DNA from: Streptomyces sp. TLI_105 | GTDB lineage: Bacteria > Actinomycetota > Actinomycetes > Streptomycetales > Streptomycetaceae | NCBI RefSeq assembly: GCF_900105415.1 | Contig: NZ_FNSM01000001.1 | Location: 5,481,501-5,545,500 of the forward strand | Length of the DNA stretch: 64,000 nt | Direction of reading: 5' to 3' | Shown: positions 15,745-23,345 of the stretch, one piece after another | How positions within the stretch are numbered: position 1 is the first letter of the stretch | Layout of the letters: the number at the start of each line of letters is the position of its first letter | Position numbers and translations under genes: made by a program | The notes under the pieces: model-generated | The model's database searches: none | What the model saw: only the letters and a program-made list of their open reading frames with translations | Told to the model about the DNA's origin: nothing

Positions 15745-16830
15745 ATGGCAGGGCGTGGCGACCCGCCTGAGGGGACGCCCGAGGGGTTCCCCGGCGGTGG
15801 TGAGGACGAGTACCGATCCGTCGTCTTCGACGAGGCGTTCATCCGCGCTGCCCACCTCCAGGAGCTCTCCGCGCAGGAGCGGATGGGCGAGTACGCCCAG
15901 GCCGTCCGGAGCCGCTCCTCCTGGGAGAGCCGGAGCGGCTCCCGCCAGGCGGTCCTGCTCGTCCTGCTGATCCTCCTCGCCTTCGGCACCGCCATCTACC
16001 TGGGCGTCCGCAACCCCTACCTGCCCCCCGTCGACCAGCGGGCCGAGCCCCTGCGGACCACCGTGGTCCCGCTCGCCCCCCAGGGCCCCGTCCCGGGCGG
16101 CACGCCCGCCCAGCTCTTCGCCCACAGCCCGGCCGCCGAGTACCGCACCGGGGCCGCCGGCATCAACCTGCCCGTCGCCGGGCGCACCTCCAACTTCGCC
16201 GAGAGCCAGGTCGTCACCGGCCTCAGCATCGCCAAGGACTACCTGGTGGCCTCCGCCCTGGAGCCGGACGTCCTGTCCGGGGCGACCGTCCGGCCCGCGC
16301 GCCTGCTGCTCGACCCGGACCAGCTGGAACAGTTCGACCGGAGCGTCGAGTCCCCCGCCGACGACGGGCGGCACGCCCTCGCGGCCTGGCTGATCCGCTT
16401 CGACCCCCGGCAGGTGGCCCTCGCGGAGCCCGCCGCCCGCGTGCAGGGCACCCTCCGCTTCGAGGAGACCGGCCCCGACACGCTGGACGTCACAGCCGAC
16501 CACACGTATACCTACGCGCTCCGTCCGGCCGTCCAGGGCGCGGGGCCGGTCGCCGCGGCGTCCCTCTTCACGGTCCACCGCGTGGTGCACTTCCGCTTCG
16601 ACCGCGAGGACCTGCAGATGCACCGCGCCGAGCTGCTGACCAGCACGGTCGAGGCCGGTCCGCAGGCCTGCGGCGCCGACACCGCGGGCTCCCTGAAGCC
16701 GCTCCTGGCGGGGGAGCGGGCCTCGGACGCGGGCGGCGGCCCGGTGGTCACCGATCCGTACGCCACCGCCCGGCCCGCCGCCCCCGCGCTGTGCGGAGCT
16801 CTGGCGCCGAGCGCTCAGCCCTCGCTCTGA
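15745..16830 (+). CDS. Single-TM extracytoplasmic protein with FDExF motif (paralogue 2)
   Basis: A 361-residue protein, paralogous in its N-terminus to the preceding gene: VVFDEAFIRAAHLQELSAQERM at about residues 27-48. One membrane helix lies near residues 72-90 (AVLLVLLILLAFGTAIYLGV). The remaining 270 residues should be outside the cell, without a domain that I recognise, although the mixed alpha/beta pattern and two cysteines (ACGADT, ALCGAL) suggest a folded domain. The ATG at 15745 is supported by a -10 box 6 nt upstream. The 3' end overlaps the convergent M48 protease gene by 16 bp. A role in envelope assembly is inferred only from topology and neighbours. Confidence 0.85.
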   Translation: MAGRGDPPEGTPEGFPGGGEDEYRSVVFDEAFIRAAHLQELSAQERMGEYAQAVRSRSSWESRSGSRQAVLLVLLILLAFGTAIYLGVRNPYLPPVDQRAEPLRTTVVPLAPQGPVPGGTPAQLFAHSPAAEYRTGAAGINLPVAGRTSNFAESQVVTGLSIAKDYLVASALEPDVLSGATVRPARLLLDPDQLEQFDRSVESPADDGRHALAAWLIRFDPRQVALAEPAARVQGTLRFEETGPDTLDVTADHTYTYALRPAVQGAGPVAAASLFTVHRVVHFRFDREDLQMHRAELLTSTVEAGPQACGADTAGSLKPLLAGERASDAGGGPVVTDPYATARPAAPALCGALAPSAQPSL

Positions 16831-17957
16831 CCGTCCCCGGCCCCGTCGCCCGTCGTCCCGTCCCCGGCCTCGCCTCCGGTGCCCTTGCCGTCCCGGGCGG
16901 GGCCGCCGTCCGTCTTCTGGCCCTGGCCGCCGCCGAACCGGTTGCGCAGCCGTCCGCCCAGATCGCCCGCCAGGTCACCGGCGCCGCCGGCTATGTCCCC
17001 GACCAGCTTCATCAGGGGATCCTTGCTGGTCCGCACCGTGTCGGCGTAGTGCCCGGCCGACTCGCGGAAGGAGTCCGTGACCGAGGTGTCCTTGTCCTCC
17101 GAGCGCTTCGGGTAGTGCCCGTCCATGATCCGCTGGAAGTCGCGGCTCTCCGACCACTTCTTCAGCTCCGCCGCCCGGACGGTGGTGAAGGGGTGCGAGC
17201 GCGGCAGCACGTTGAGGATCTTCAGGACCGAGTCCCGCAGGTCTCCGGCCTTCTCGTACTCGTCGGCCTGGGCGAGGAACGCGTCCACGTTCATCTCGTG
17301 CAGGTGGTTGCCGCCGGCGATCTTCATCAGGCCGCGCATCGAGGCCTGCACGTCCTGGCCGACGAGGAGGCCGGCCCGGTCGGCGGAGAGCTCCGACTTG
17401 CGGAACCATTCGCGCAGCGCCGTCACGATGGCCGTGATCGCGACCGTGCCCAGCGGGATCCAGGCGATCTTGAGCGCGAGGTTGGTAAGGAAGAGCAGGA
17501 CCGTGCGGTACACGGCGTGCCCGGAGAGCGCGTGTCCGACCTCGTGGCCGACGACCGCCCGCATCTCCTCCTCGTCGAGGAGCTCCACCAGACCGGTGGT
17601 GACCACGATGATCGGCTCGTCCAGGCCGATGCACATCGCGTTGGGCTTCGGGTCCTGGGTGACGTACATCGGCGGGACCTTCTCCAGGTCCAGGATGTAA
17701 CAGGCGTCCCTCAGCATGTCGTTGAGGTGGCTGAACTGCGCGTCGCTCACCCGGACGGAGTCCGAGAGGTAGAGGAGTCGCAGGCTGCGCTCCGGCAGCA
17801 GTCCGCTGAGCGCCTTGAAGGCCGTGTCGAAGCCGCTGAGCTTCCGCAGCGCCACGAGGGCCGAGCGATCGGCCGGATGCTCGTAGGCCCGCGAGGAGAT
17901 GCCGGGGAACCGCTTCCGCTGCCTGCTCGGCACGTTCCCCTGGTCGTTCTCGGTCAT
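16815..17957 (-). CDS. M48 family zinc metalloprotease, membrane-associated
   Basis: A 380-residue Ste24/HtpX-type protease. The zinc site is HEVGH in VVGHEVGHALSGH near residue 140. A hydrophobic segment follows (YRTVLLFLTNLALKIAWIPLG...), and the third ligand is probably a Glu in SELSADRAGLL near residue 192. The C-terminal 60 residues are Gly/Asp/Lys-rich and disordered-looking. M48 enzymes degrade or process membrane proteins and some act in envelope stress. The ATG at 17957 has a GGGGG purine tract about 5 nt upstream. It converges on the FDExF paralogue with a 16-bp overlap and is divergent from a small TM protein gene. Confidence 0.92.
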   Translation of the reverse strand: MTENDQGNVPSRQRKRFPGISSRAYEHPADRSALVALRKLSGFDTAFKALSGLLPERSLRLLYLSDSVRVSDAQFSHLNDMLRDACYILDLEKVPPMYVTQDPKPNAMCIGLDEPIIVVTTGLVELLDEEEMRAVVGHEVGHALSGHAVYRTVLLFLTNLALKIAWIPLGTVAITAIVTALREWFRKSELSADRAGLLVGQDVQASMRGLMKIAGGNHLHEMNVDAFLAQADEYEKAGDLRDSVLKILNVLPRSHPFTTVRAAELKKWSESRDFQRIMDGHYPKRSEDKDTSVTDSFRESAGHYADTVRTSKDPLMKLVGDIAGGAGDLAGDLGGRLRNRFGGGQGQKTDGGPARDGKGTGGEAGDGTTGDGAGDGQSEG

Positions 17958-18040
17958 GGATGCCCCCTGTTCGTACGAGTCGGTGCTCGTCCCCCTGACT
18001 GAACCCAGCGTAGGCGTTGGCGCTACCGTGTGGCGGAGCC

Positions 18041-18049
18041 TGTGGATAA
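18041..18049 (-). promoter_or_regulatory. DnaA-box 9-mer
   Basis: The reverse strand reads TTATCCACA, identical to the strongest E. coli DnaA box and close to the Streptomyces consensus TTGTCCACA. It is single and lies in a divergent intergenic region (17958-18086), so function is uncertain. Confidence 0.35.
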
Positions 18050-18086
18050 CTCAGGACACCGAGGGCGACCGAAGGGCACGACCGAC

Positions 18087-18290
18087 ATGCCGGACACCGC
18101 AGACGCCACAGCCGCCCTGCTCGCGGCCGCCGCCGCACAGCAGGGACTGGGCGACACGCTCCGGATCGTGCTGCTCGTCTCGCTCGTGGGCGGAGTCCTG
18201 CTCGCCTGGTTCCTGCTGCGCGGGTATCGCACCGACGACACGGCCGACACCGGTGGCGACGACGGCGCGGACCGCGACGCCAACGCCTGA
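18087..18290 (+). CDS. Small single-TM protein
   Basis: A 67-residue protein with one membrane helix near residues 25-45 (IVLLVSLVGGVLLAWFLLRGY) after an Ala-rich N-terminus, and an acidic Asp/Gly-rich tail. The ATG at 18087 has GAAGGG about 10 nt upstream. No family is recognised. It heads a run of small genes leading to nadD and may be co-transcribed with them. Confidence 0.65.
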   Translation: MPDTADATAALLAAAAAQQGLGDTLRIVLLVSLVGGVLLAWFLLRGYRTDDTADTGGDDGADRDANA

Positions 18291-18373
18291 GTCGGCGTGA
18301 GCGCGCCGCGACCGCCCGCATACGATGTGCGCGAAGTCTCCGCTCCCATCCCCGATCGATAGGTCTGCCGAAG

Positions 18374-18535
18374 ATGAGCCTCCACAGCACCGCCGCCCAC
18401 CTGGTCACCCTCGCCGAGGGTGCCGAGCACGGCGGCAACCACGAAAGCCTCAGCCCCTACCTCACCGGCTTCGGTGCCTTCGGCACCCTGCTTCTGCTGC
18501 TGTGGATCACCACCCGCTTCAACCGCGACCGCTGA
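18374..18535 (+). CDS. Very small single-TM protein upstream of nadD
   Basis: A 53-residue ORF ([20 protein letters not shown]...) with an amphipathic N-terminus and one membrane helix near residues 29-47 ([20 protein letters not shown]), ending NRDR. Third-position GC is high throughout, which supports coding. The ribosome site is weak (AGG 10 nt upstream). Its place 52 bp before nadD and its clean architecture suggest a real small membrane protein of unknown role. Confidence 0.6.
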   Translation: MSLHSTAAHLVTLAEGAEHGGNHESLSPYLTGFGAFGTLLLLLWITTRFNRDR

Positions 18536-18573
18536 ACCGGAGACCGCTGATCCGGCGTCCGCCGCCGTGCCAG

Positions 18574-18579
18574 TAGGCT
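18574..18579 (+). promoter_or_regulatory. -10-like hexamer TAGGCT upstream of nadD
   Basis: TAGGCT lies 8 nt before the nadD ATG at 18588, a leaderless or near-leaderless arrangement. Confidence 0.35.
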
Positions 18580-18587
18580 CTGCACGC

Positions 18588-19208
18588 ATGGGAGAGCAGG
18601 AAGTGCCTACTGGCGGGCGCGGCAAGCGCCGACTCGGCGTGATGGGCGGAACCTTCGACCCGATCCACCACGGACACCTGGTGGCGGCCAGCGAGGTCGC
18701 CGCCCTGTTCCATCTGGACGAGGTGGTGTTCGTACCGACCGGGGAGCCGTGGCAGAAGAGCCACAAGGCCGTCTCCGCGGCCGAGGACCGCTATCTGATG
18801 ACGGTCATCGCCACGGCGTCCAACCCGCAGTTCTCCGTGAGCCGGATCGACATCGACCGCGGCGGTGCGACCTACACCATCGACACCCTGCGGGACCTGC
18901 GGTCTCTCAACAGTGACTCGGACCTGTTCTTCATCACCGGGGCCGACGCGCTGTCGCAGATCCTCACCTGGCGCGACGCCGAAGAGCTCTTCTCGCTCGC
19001 CCACTTCATCGGCGTCACCCGACCGGGCCACGACCTCACCGACGACGGACTGCCCAAGGGCGGGGTCTCGCTCGTCGAGATCCCCGCGCTCGCCATCTCC
19101 TCCACCGACTGCCGGGTGAGGGTCGCGCAGGGCGATCCCGTCTGGTACCTGGTCCCGGACGGCGTGGTGCGCTACATCGACAAGCGCCAGCTGTACCGCG
19201 GCGAGTGA
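18588..19208 (+). CDS. nadD: Nicotinate-nucleotide adenylyltransferase
   Basis: This enzyme of NAD synthesis adenylates nicotinate mononucleotide. The 206-residue nucleotidyltransferase fold has [12 protein letters not shown] (the HxGH-type active site) near residues 20-31 and ISSTDCRVR near the C-terminus, matching the family ISSTxIR motif with Cys replacing Ile. The ATG at 18588 is chosen because translation upstream of it has no family similarity. nadD-LCP-rsfS-phosphatase form a tight same-strand cluster, as in other actinobacteria. Confidence 0.95.
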   Translation: MGEQEVPTGGRGKRRLGVMGGTFDPIHHGHLVAASEVAALFHLDEVVFVPTGEPWQKSHKAVSAAEDRYLMTVIATASNPQFSVSRIDIDRGGATYTIDTLRDLRSLNSDSDLFFITGADALSQILTWRDAEELFSLAHFIGVTRPGHDLTDDGLPKGGVSLVEIPALAISSTDCRVRVAQGDPVWYLVPDGVVRYIDKRQLYRGE

Positions 19209-19227
19209 GCTTCGGGGAGGGGCACCG

Positions 19228-20922
19228 GTGAACGATCAGCAGCACCCGTACGACCCGTACTATCCGCAGCCGCAGATCATCGGCTACGACGAGTACGGGC
19301 AGCCGGTGTACCAGCAGCCGCAGGCACAGCAGCAGGCGCCCGCACAGCACTACGACCCGTACGCCGGACAGCAGCAGCAGGCGTACGGCTACGACCCGTA
19401 CGCCCAGCAGGCGCCCGCCCAGGAGTCGGGCCTGCCCCCGCAGTACGACCCCTACGGGCAGCAGGGCTACGCCTACCCGTCCTACGACACCGGACAGCAG
19501 TGGGCCGCCCAGCCCGAGCCCGCCCCCGCGCCCGTCCAGGCGCCCGCCCAGGCGGCGCCGGCGGCCCCCGCAGCCCCCGTCGCGGCCCCGGCCGGAGTCC
19601 CCGGCCAGCGCCCCGCGTCCGAGCGGCCCGCCCCGCCGCGGCAGGACGAGGACGACCGCGCCTACCGCACGGAACAGTTCTCGTTCATCGAGGAGCCCGA
19701 CGAGGACTCCGAGGACGTCATCGACTGGCTCAAGTTCACCGAGAGCCGCTCGGAGCGGCGTGAGGAGGCCAGGCGGCGCGGCCGCAACCGGATCGTCGCG
19801 CTCGTCGTCGTCCTCGTGCTCGCCGTCGCCGGCGGCGCCGGCTACCTCTGGTCGGCGGGCCTGCTCCCCGGTTCGTCCGACCCGGAGGGCAAGAGCGGGA
19901 ACGCCGCGACCGGCCCGCAGCAGCGCGACACGATCGTCGTCCACCTCCACGACCTCAAGCACGGCACCACCTCCACCGCCCTGCTCGTGGACAACGCCAC
20001 CACCCGCCAGGGCACCACGATCCTCCTCCCCAACTCCGTCGTCGTCGCCGACGCCGAGGGCGCCGGGACCACCCTCGGGAAGTCCGTCGAGGACGACGGC
20101 TCCAGCGGCACCCGGGAGGCGATCGGCAACCTGCTCGGGACGAAGATCACCGGCACCTGGCGGCTGGACACCCCCTACCTGGAGAACCTCGTCGAGTCCG
20201 TCAGCGGCATCGAGATCGACACCGACACGGACGTCCCCGACACCAAGAAGGGCACCGAGCCGCTGGTCCGGAAGGGCGAGAAGCAGACGCTCAACGGCCG
20301 CGCCGCCGTCGCCTACGCCACCTACCGGGCGCCCGGCGAGGCCGAGGCCAAGCAGCTCCAGCGCTTCGGCGGGGTCATGTACGGGGTGCTGCGCAAGTTC
20401 TCCAGCGACCCCGAGGCGGCCACGGTCACCATCGAGACCCTCCAGCAGATCCTCGATCCCTCGCTCCCGGAGAAGGACCTCGCCGCCTCCCTGGCCAAGC
20501 TCGCCGAGCACGCCAAGATCGGCGACTACAAGACGGCCCTGCTCCCGGTGGGACAGGACGGCGCGCTGACCGAGGACGCGAGCGACAGTGTGGTGAAGGA
20601 CATCCTGGGCGGCAAGGTCACCGCCCCCGAGGCGGGCGAAGTGCCCCGGGTCTCGTTGCGGGACGGCTCCGGCAAGAAGGCGGCCGAGGCGGCCCGGATC
20701 GTCCTGATCAACGGCGGCTTCACCTTCGTGGGCGGCGCCGACGCGGAGGTCCGGGAGAAATCGCAGGTCCTCTACGGCGACGACGCCCAGAAGTCGACGG
20801 CCACCGAGGTGGCCAAGACGCTGGGGCTGCCCGCCTCCTCCGTCGAGAAGGGAAAGCCCTCGGGAACGATCGCGGTCACCGTGATCCTGGGCCAGGACTA
20901 CAAGGTCCCGGGGCCCCGGTAA
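19228..20922 (+). CDS. Divergent LCP-like wall-polymer protein with LytR_C domain
   Basis: A 564-residue protein with three parts. Residues 1-185 are a cytoplasmic, Tyr/Gln/Pro-rich low-complexity region with YDPY repeats. A membrane helix follows near residues 190-212 (RIVALVVVLVLAVAGGAGYLW). The outer part starts with an LCP-like region (DTIVVHLHDLKHGTTSTALL, LPNSVV, LNGRAAVAYATYR) and ends in a LytR_C domain of about 90 residues. LCP proteins attach teichoic-acid-like polymers to peptidoglycan. Here the usual Arg/Asp-rich catalytic segment after YxxYR is replaced by PGEAEAKQLQRF, so catalytic ability is doubtful. The GTG has a GGGGAGGGG site. The upstream polymer glycosyltransferases make a wall-polymer role plausible. 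Confidence 0.85.
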   Translation: MNDQQHPYDPYYPQPQIIGYDEYGQPVYQQPQAQQQAPAQHYDPYAGQQQQAYGYDPYAQQAPAQESGLPPQYDPYGQQGYAYPSYDTGQQWAAQPEPAPAPVQAPAQAAPAAPAAPVAAPAGVPGQRPASERPAPPRQDEDDRAYRTEQFSFIEEPDEDSEDVIDWLKFTESRSERREEARRRGRNRIVALVVVLVLAVAGGAGYLWSAGLLPGSSDPEGKSGNAATGPQQRDTIVVHLHDLKHGTTSTALLVDNATTRQGTTILLPNSVVVADAEGAGTTLGKSVEDDGSSGTREAIGNLLGTKITGTWRLDTPYLENLVESVSGIEIDTDTDVPDTKKGTEPLVRKGEKQTLNGRAAVAYATYRAPGEAEAKQLQRFGGVMYGVLRKFSSDPEAATVTIETLQQILDPSLPEKDLAASLAKLAEHAKIGDYKTALLPVGQDGALTEDASDSVVKDILGGKVTAPEAGEVPRVSLRDGSGKKAAEAARIVLINGGFTFVGGADAEVREKSQVLYGDDAQKSTATEVAKTLGLPASSVEKGKPSGTIAVTVILGQDYKVPGPR

Positions 20923-20938
20923 GGGGCGCCCCGGAAAA

Positions 20939-20958
20939 CGCCGACGGGGCCGTCGGCG
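20939..20958. other. 20-bp inverted repeat between LCP-like gene and rsfS
   Basis: 9-bp arms (20939-20947, 20950-20958) flank 2 bp. The loop is too tight for an ideal terminator unless the stem opens; it may act as an operator or a partial terminator. Confidence 0.35.
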
Positions 20959-21006
20959 GTCCGTGAGACCCTGGAGGGGTACTGGACCGCCGACGAAAGC
21001 CTGCTT

Positions 21007-21471
21007 GTGACCGCCACGGACCGTTCCATCGAGCTCGTCAAGACCGCCGCCCAGGCGGCCGCCGACCGGCTCGCGCACGACATCATCGCGTACGACGTCA
21101 GCGACGTGCTGTCGATCACCGACGCCTTCCTGCTCGCCTCCGCCCCCAACGACCGCCAGGTCAAGTCGATCGTCGACGAGATCGAGGAGCGGCTGCTCAA
21201 GGAGCTCGGCGCCAAGCCGGTCCGCCGTGAGGGCGACCGCGACGCGCGCTGGATCCTCCTGGACTACGTCGACATCGTCGTCCACGTCCAGCACAGCGAG
21301 GAGCGGGTCTTCTACGCCCTCGAGCGGCTGTGGAAGGACTGCCCCGAGCTCGACCTGCCCGAGGACGCCGTGAACACCCGCGGCAAGGCCGCCGAGCACG
21401 CCGCCCTGACCGGCGCCGACATCGAGGCCGGCTCCGGCCTTCCCGAAGGACCGGACGGTGAGCTGAGCTGA
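21007..21471 (+). CDS. rsfS: Ribosome silencing factor RsfS
   Basis: A 154-residue RsfS/Iojap-family protein that binds L14 and blocks 30S-50S joining when nutrients are short. The conserved core includes ITDAFLLASAPNDRQVKSIVDEIEE and the signature WILLDYVDIVVHVQHSEER near residues 80-98. The C-terminal 30 residues are an actinobacterial extension. The GTG at 21007 has GAAAG 6 nt upstream. The TGA stop overlaps the CTG start of the next gene by 2 nt, so the two are translationally coupled. Confidence 0.95.
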   Translation: MTATDRSIELVKTAAQAAADRLAHDIIAYDVSDVLSITDAFLLASAPNDRQVKSIVDEIEERLLKELGAKPVRREGDRDARWILLDYVDIVVHVQHSEERVFYALERLWKDCPELDLPEDAVNTRGKAAEHAALTGADIEAGSGLPEGPDGELS

Positions 21472-22121
21472 GCGCCACCAAGGGCGGCAGCGGCCGCCGC
21501 ATCGTCCTCTGGCGCCACGGCCAGACCTCCTGGAACCTGGAGCGCCGCTTCCAGGGCTCGACCGACATCGAGCTGACGGAGACCGGCGTCGCCCAGGCGC
21601 GCCGGGCCGCACGGTTGCTCGCCGCGCTCAAGCCGGACGCCATCGTGGCCTCCGACCTGAAGCGGGCGGCGGCCACCGCCGCGGAGCTCGCGTCGATCAC
21701 CGGCCACGCCGTCGCCCACGACTCCGCCCTGCGCGAGACGTACGCGGGGGAGTGGCAGGGGCTGACCCACGACGAGATCGTCGCGCGGTACGGCGAGCAG
21801 TACGCCGCCTGGAAGCGCGGCGAACCCGTGCGCCGGGGCGGCGGCGAGCTGGAGACCGAGGTGGCCGACCGGGCCGCCCCGGTGGTCCTGGAGCACGCCG
21901 ACAAGCTCCCCGAGGACGGCACGCTCGTCGTGGTCAGCCACGGCGGCACCATCCGCACCACCATCGGCCGGCTCCTGGGCCTGGAGGCCCGGCACTGGGA
22001 GAGCCTGGGCGGGCTCTCCAACTGCTGCTGGTCGGTGCTCGGCGAGGGCGCGCGCGGCTGGCGCCTGATGGAGCACAACGCCGGCACGCTGCCCGAGCCG
22101 GTCCTCGGCGACGACGACTGA
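21468..22121 (+). CDS. Histidine phosphatase family protein, apparent CTG start
   Basis: A phosphoglycerate-mutase-like (histidine phosphatase) protein of 217 residues. The catalytic RHG is at residues 16-18 (IVLWRHGQTSWN); the second His lies in VVSHGGTIRTTIGRLL near residue 159. The frame is closed by a TGA at 21459, and between there and RHG there is no ATG, GTG or TTG. The only plausible initiator is the CTG at 21468, overlapping the rsfS stop (CTGA), and translation as LSATKGGSGRR... gives the usual N-terminus. The next conventional start (TTG 21615) would delete the active site. Substrate unknown; relatives remove phosphate from sugars, cofactors or RNA-linked groups. Confidence 0.88.
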   Translation: MSATKGGSGRRIVLWRHGQTSWNLERRFQGSTDIELTETGVAQARRAARLLAALKPDAIVASDLKRAAATAAELASITGHAVAHDSALRETYAGEWQGLTHDEIVARYGEQYAAWKRGEPVRRGGGELETEVADRAAPVVLEHADKLPEDGTLVVVSHGGTIRTTIGRLLGLEARHWESLGGLSNCCWSVLGEGARGWRLMEHNAGTLPEPVLGDDD

Positions 22122-22224
22122 GCTCACGACCGGCCTGCCGGACCCGGATTTCACTTTCCGGCAGGTCACAGGCTAGAGTTCTTCTTGTTCGGAGCGCGCG
22201 GCGCGAAGAACACGAAGAACACAA

Positions 22225-22297
22225 GGGGCTATAGCTCAGTTGGTAGAGCGCCTGCATGGCATGCAGGAGGTCAGGAGTTCAATTCTCCTTAGCTCCA
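22225..22297 (+). tRNA. tRNA-Ala(GGC), copy 1
   Basis: A 73-nt cloverleaf: acceptor GGGGCTA pairs with TAGCTCC, including the G3-U70 pair that identifies alanine. D stem GCTC/GAGC, anticodon stem CCTGC/GCAGG with loop ATGGCAT (anticodon GGC), T stem AGGAG/CTCCT, discriminator A. CCA is not encoded. Identical to the copies at 26472 and 26617. A possible -10 (TAGAGT, 22174-22179) lies upstream. Confidence 0.97.
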
Positions 22298-22307
22298 CAG
22301 TCACCGG

Positions 22308-22333
22308 ATCCCGTCCCCGTCAGGGGGCGGGAT
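22308..22333. terminator. Terminator after tRNA-Ala copy 1
   Basis: An 11-bp stem with one G-U pair (22308-22318 with 22323-22333) and a 4-nt loop lies between the tRNA and the convergent XRE gene. Confidence 0.75.
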
Positions 22334-22344
22334 TCGTCGTTCCG

Positions 22345-23271
22345 TCACATGGTCTGCACTTCGTCCATGGTCTGCGTTTCGTCCATGGTCCGCAGGATCG
22401 CGATCCGCCGGCGGCTCTCCTCGTCGCTCGGTGTGTACGTCACGATCCGGCACTCCGGCATCCCGTTGACCGAGAGGGAGACCGAGGTCAGCCGGATCTC
22501 ACCCGTCAGATCGTGCCGGAAGACCTTCACCCGGGTCCCCGGCGGGACCACGTCACCGCTGCGCCAGAGGCGGGCGAACTCCGGGCTGGCCTCCGCGAGA
22601 CGCCGTACGAACTCCTCCCACTCGGGCTCGCCGACATGGCGGCCGTACGCCCCCCGCAGCTGGGCCACCATCAGCGGCAGCTCCCGCTTCCGGTCGACCA
22701 CCGGGCACTTCGGCCCCGGCACGCTGAACAGCGCCCAGAGAACGTTGCGTATGCCGAACGGGCCGGTGTCCAGGCCCGGTCCGTCCTGCATCAGGAGCCG
22801 CTCGTACAGGGCGTTGGTCGCGAGCACGTCGTACCGCGCGTTGTAGAGCACCGCCGGGAGCGGGTCCAGGGCGTCGAGGATCCCCTGGATCTCCGGACTC
22901 ACCTCCGGGATGTCAGGGGCCGGTCGGTCCGGGGCGTACGGCACTTCGGCGAGGTGGTAGAGGTGCTCGCGCTCCGGCCGGTCGAGGCGGAGGGTACGGG
23001 CCACCGCGTCGAGGACCTGCGCGGAGGCGTTGATCGGCCGGCCCTGCTCCAGCCAGGTGTACCAGGTGACGCCGACGCCGGAGAGCTGGGCGACCTCCTC
23101 GCGGCGCAGCCCCGGTGTGCGCCGGCGGAGTCCCGGCGGCATGCCCACGTCCTCCGGGGTCACCCTGGCCCGGCGGCTGCGCAGGAACGCGGCAAGTTCC
23201 GGTCGTCGTCGACGCTGCGTCGGTAGCGCTGCCACAATCGTCACACCCCCATGGTCGAGTCCCCGTGCCAC
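22345..23271 (-). CDS. XRE-family regulator with MmyB-like ligand domain
   Basis: A 308-residue transcription factor. The N-terminal helix-turn-helix covers about residues 25-95 (LRSRRARVTPEDVG..., LRREEVAQLSGVGVTWYTWLEQGR). The larger C-terminal part (about 105-270; YNARYDVLATNALY, WRSGDVVPPGTRVKVFRHDLTGEI) matches the MmyB-like ligand-binding domain of such regulators. It is divergent from an MFS exporter with only 74 bp between starts, the normal layout for a regulator controlling a drug-efflux gene. The last 13 codons contain an 18-bp tandem duplication. The start is GTG 23271 or, less likely, GTG 23241. Confidence 0.88.
   Translation of the reverse strand: MARGLDHGGVTIVAALPTQRRRRPELAAFLRSRRARVTPEDVGMPPGLRRRTPGLRREEVAQLSGVGVTWYTWLEQGRPINASAQVLDAVARTLRLDRPEREHLYHLAEVPYAPDRPAPDIPEVSPEIQGILDALDPLPAVLYNARYDVLATNALYERLLMQDGPGLDTGPFGIRNVLWALFSVPGPKCPVVDRKRELPLMVAQLRGAYGRHVGEPEWEEFVRRLAEASPEFARLWRSGDVVPPGTRVKVFRHDLTGEIRLTSVSLSVNGMPECRIVTYTPSDEESRRRIAILRTMDETQTMDEVQTM
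22349..22394 (-). repeat. 18-bp tandem repeat at the regulator C-terminus
   Basis: Units 22349-22366 and 22367-22384 differ at two bases and a partial third follows. They encode repeated MDE(T/V)QT just before the stop. Confidence 0.85.
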
Positions 23272-23345
23272 CGCTGCCAGGTGGTGTCAGTACCAGCATC
23301 GGCGGGCTCTCGTTACCCGTATCCGATCACGGTCACGCTCTTCGC

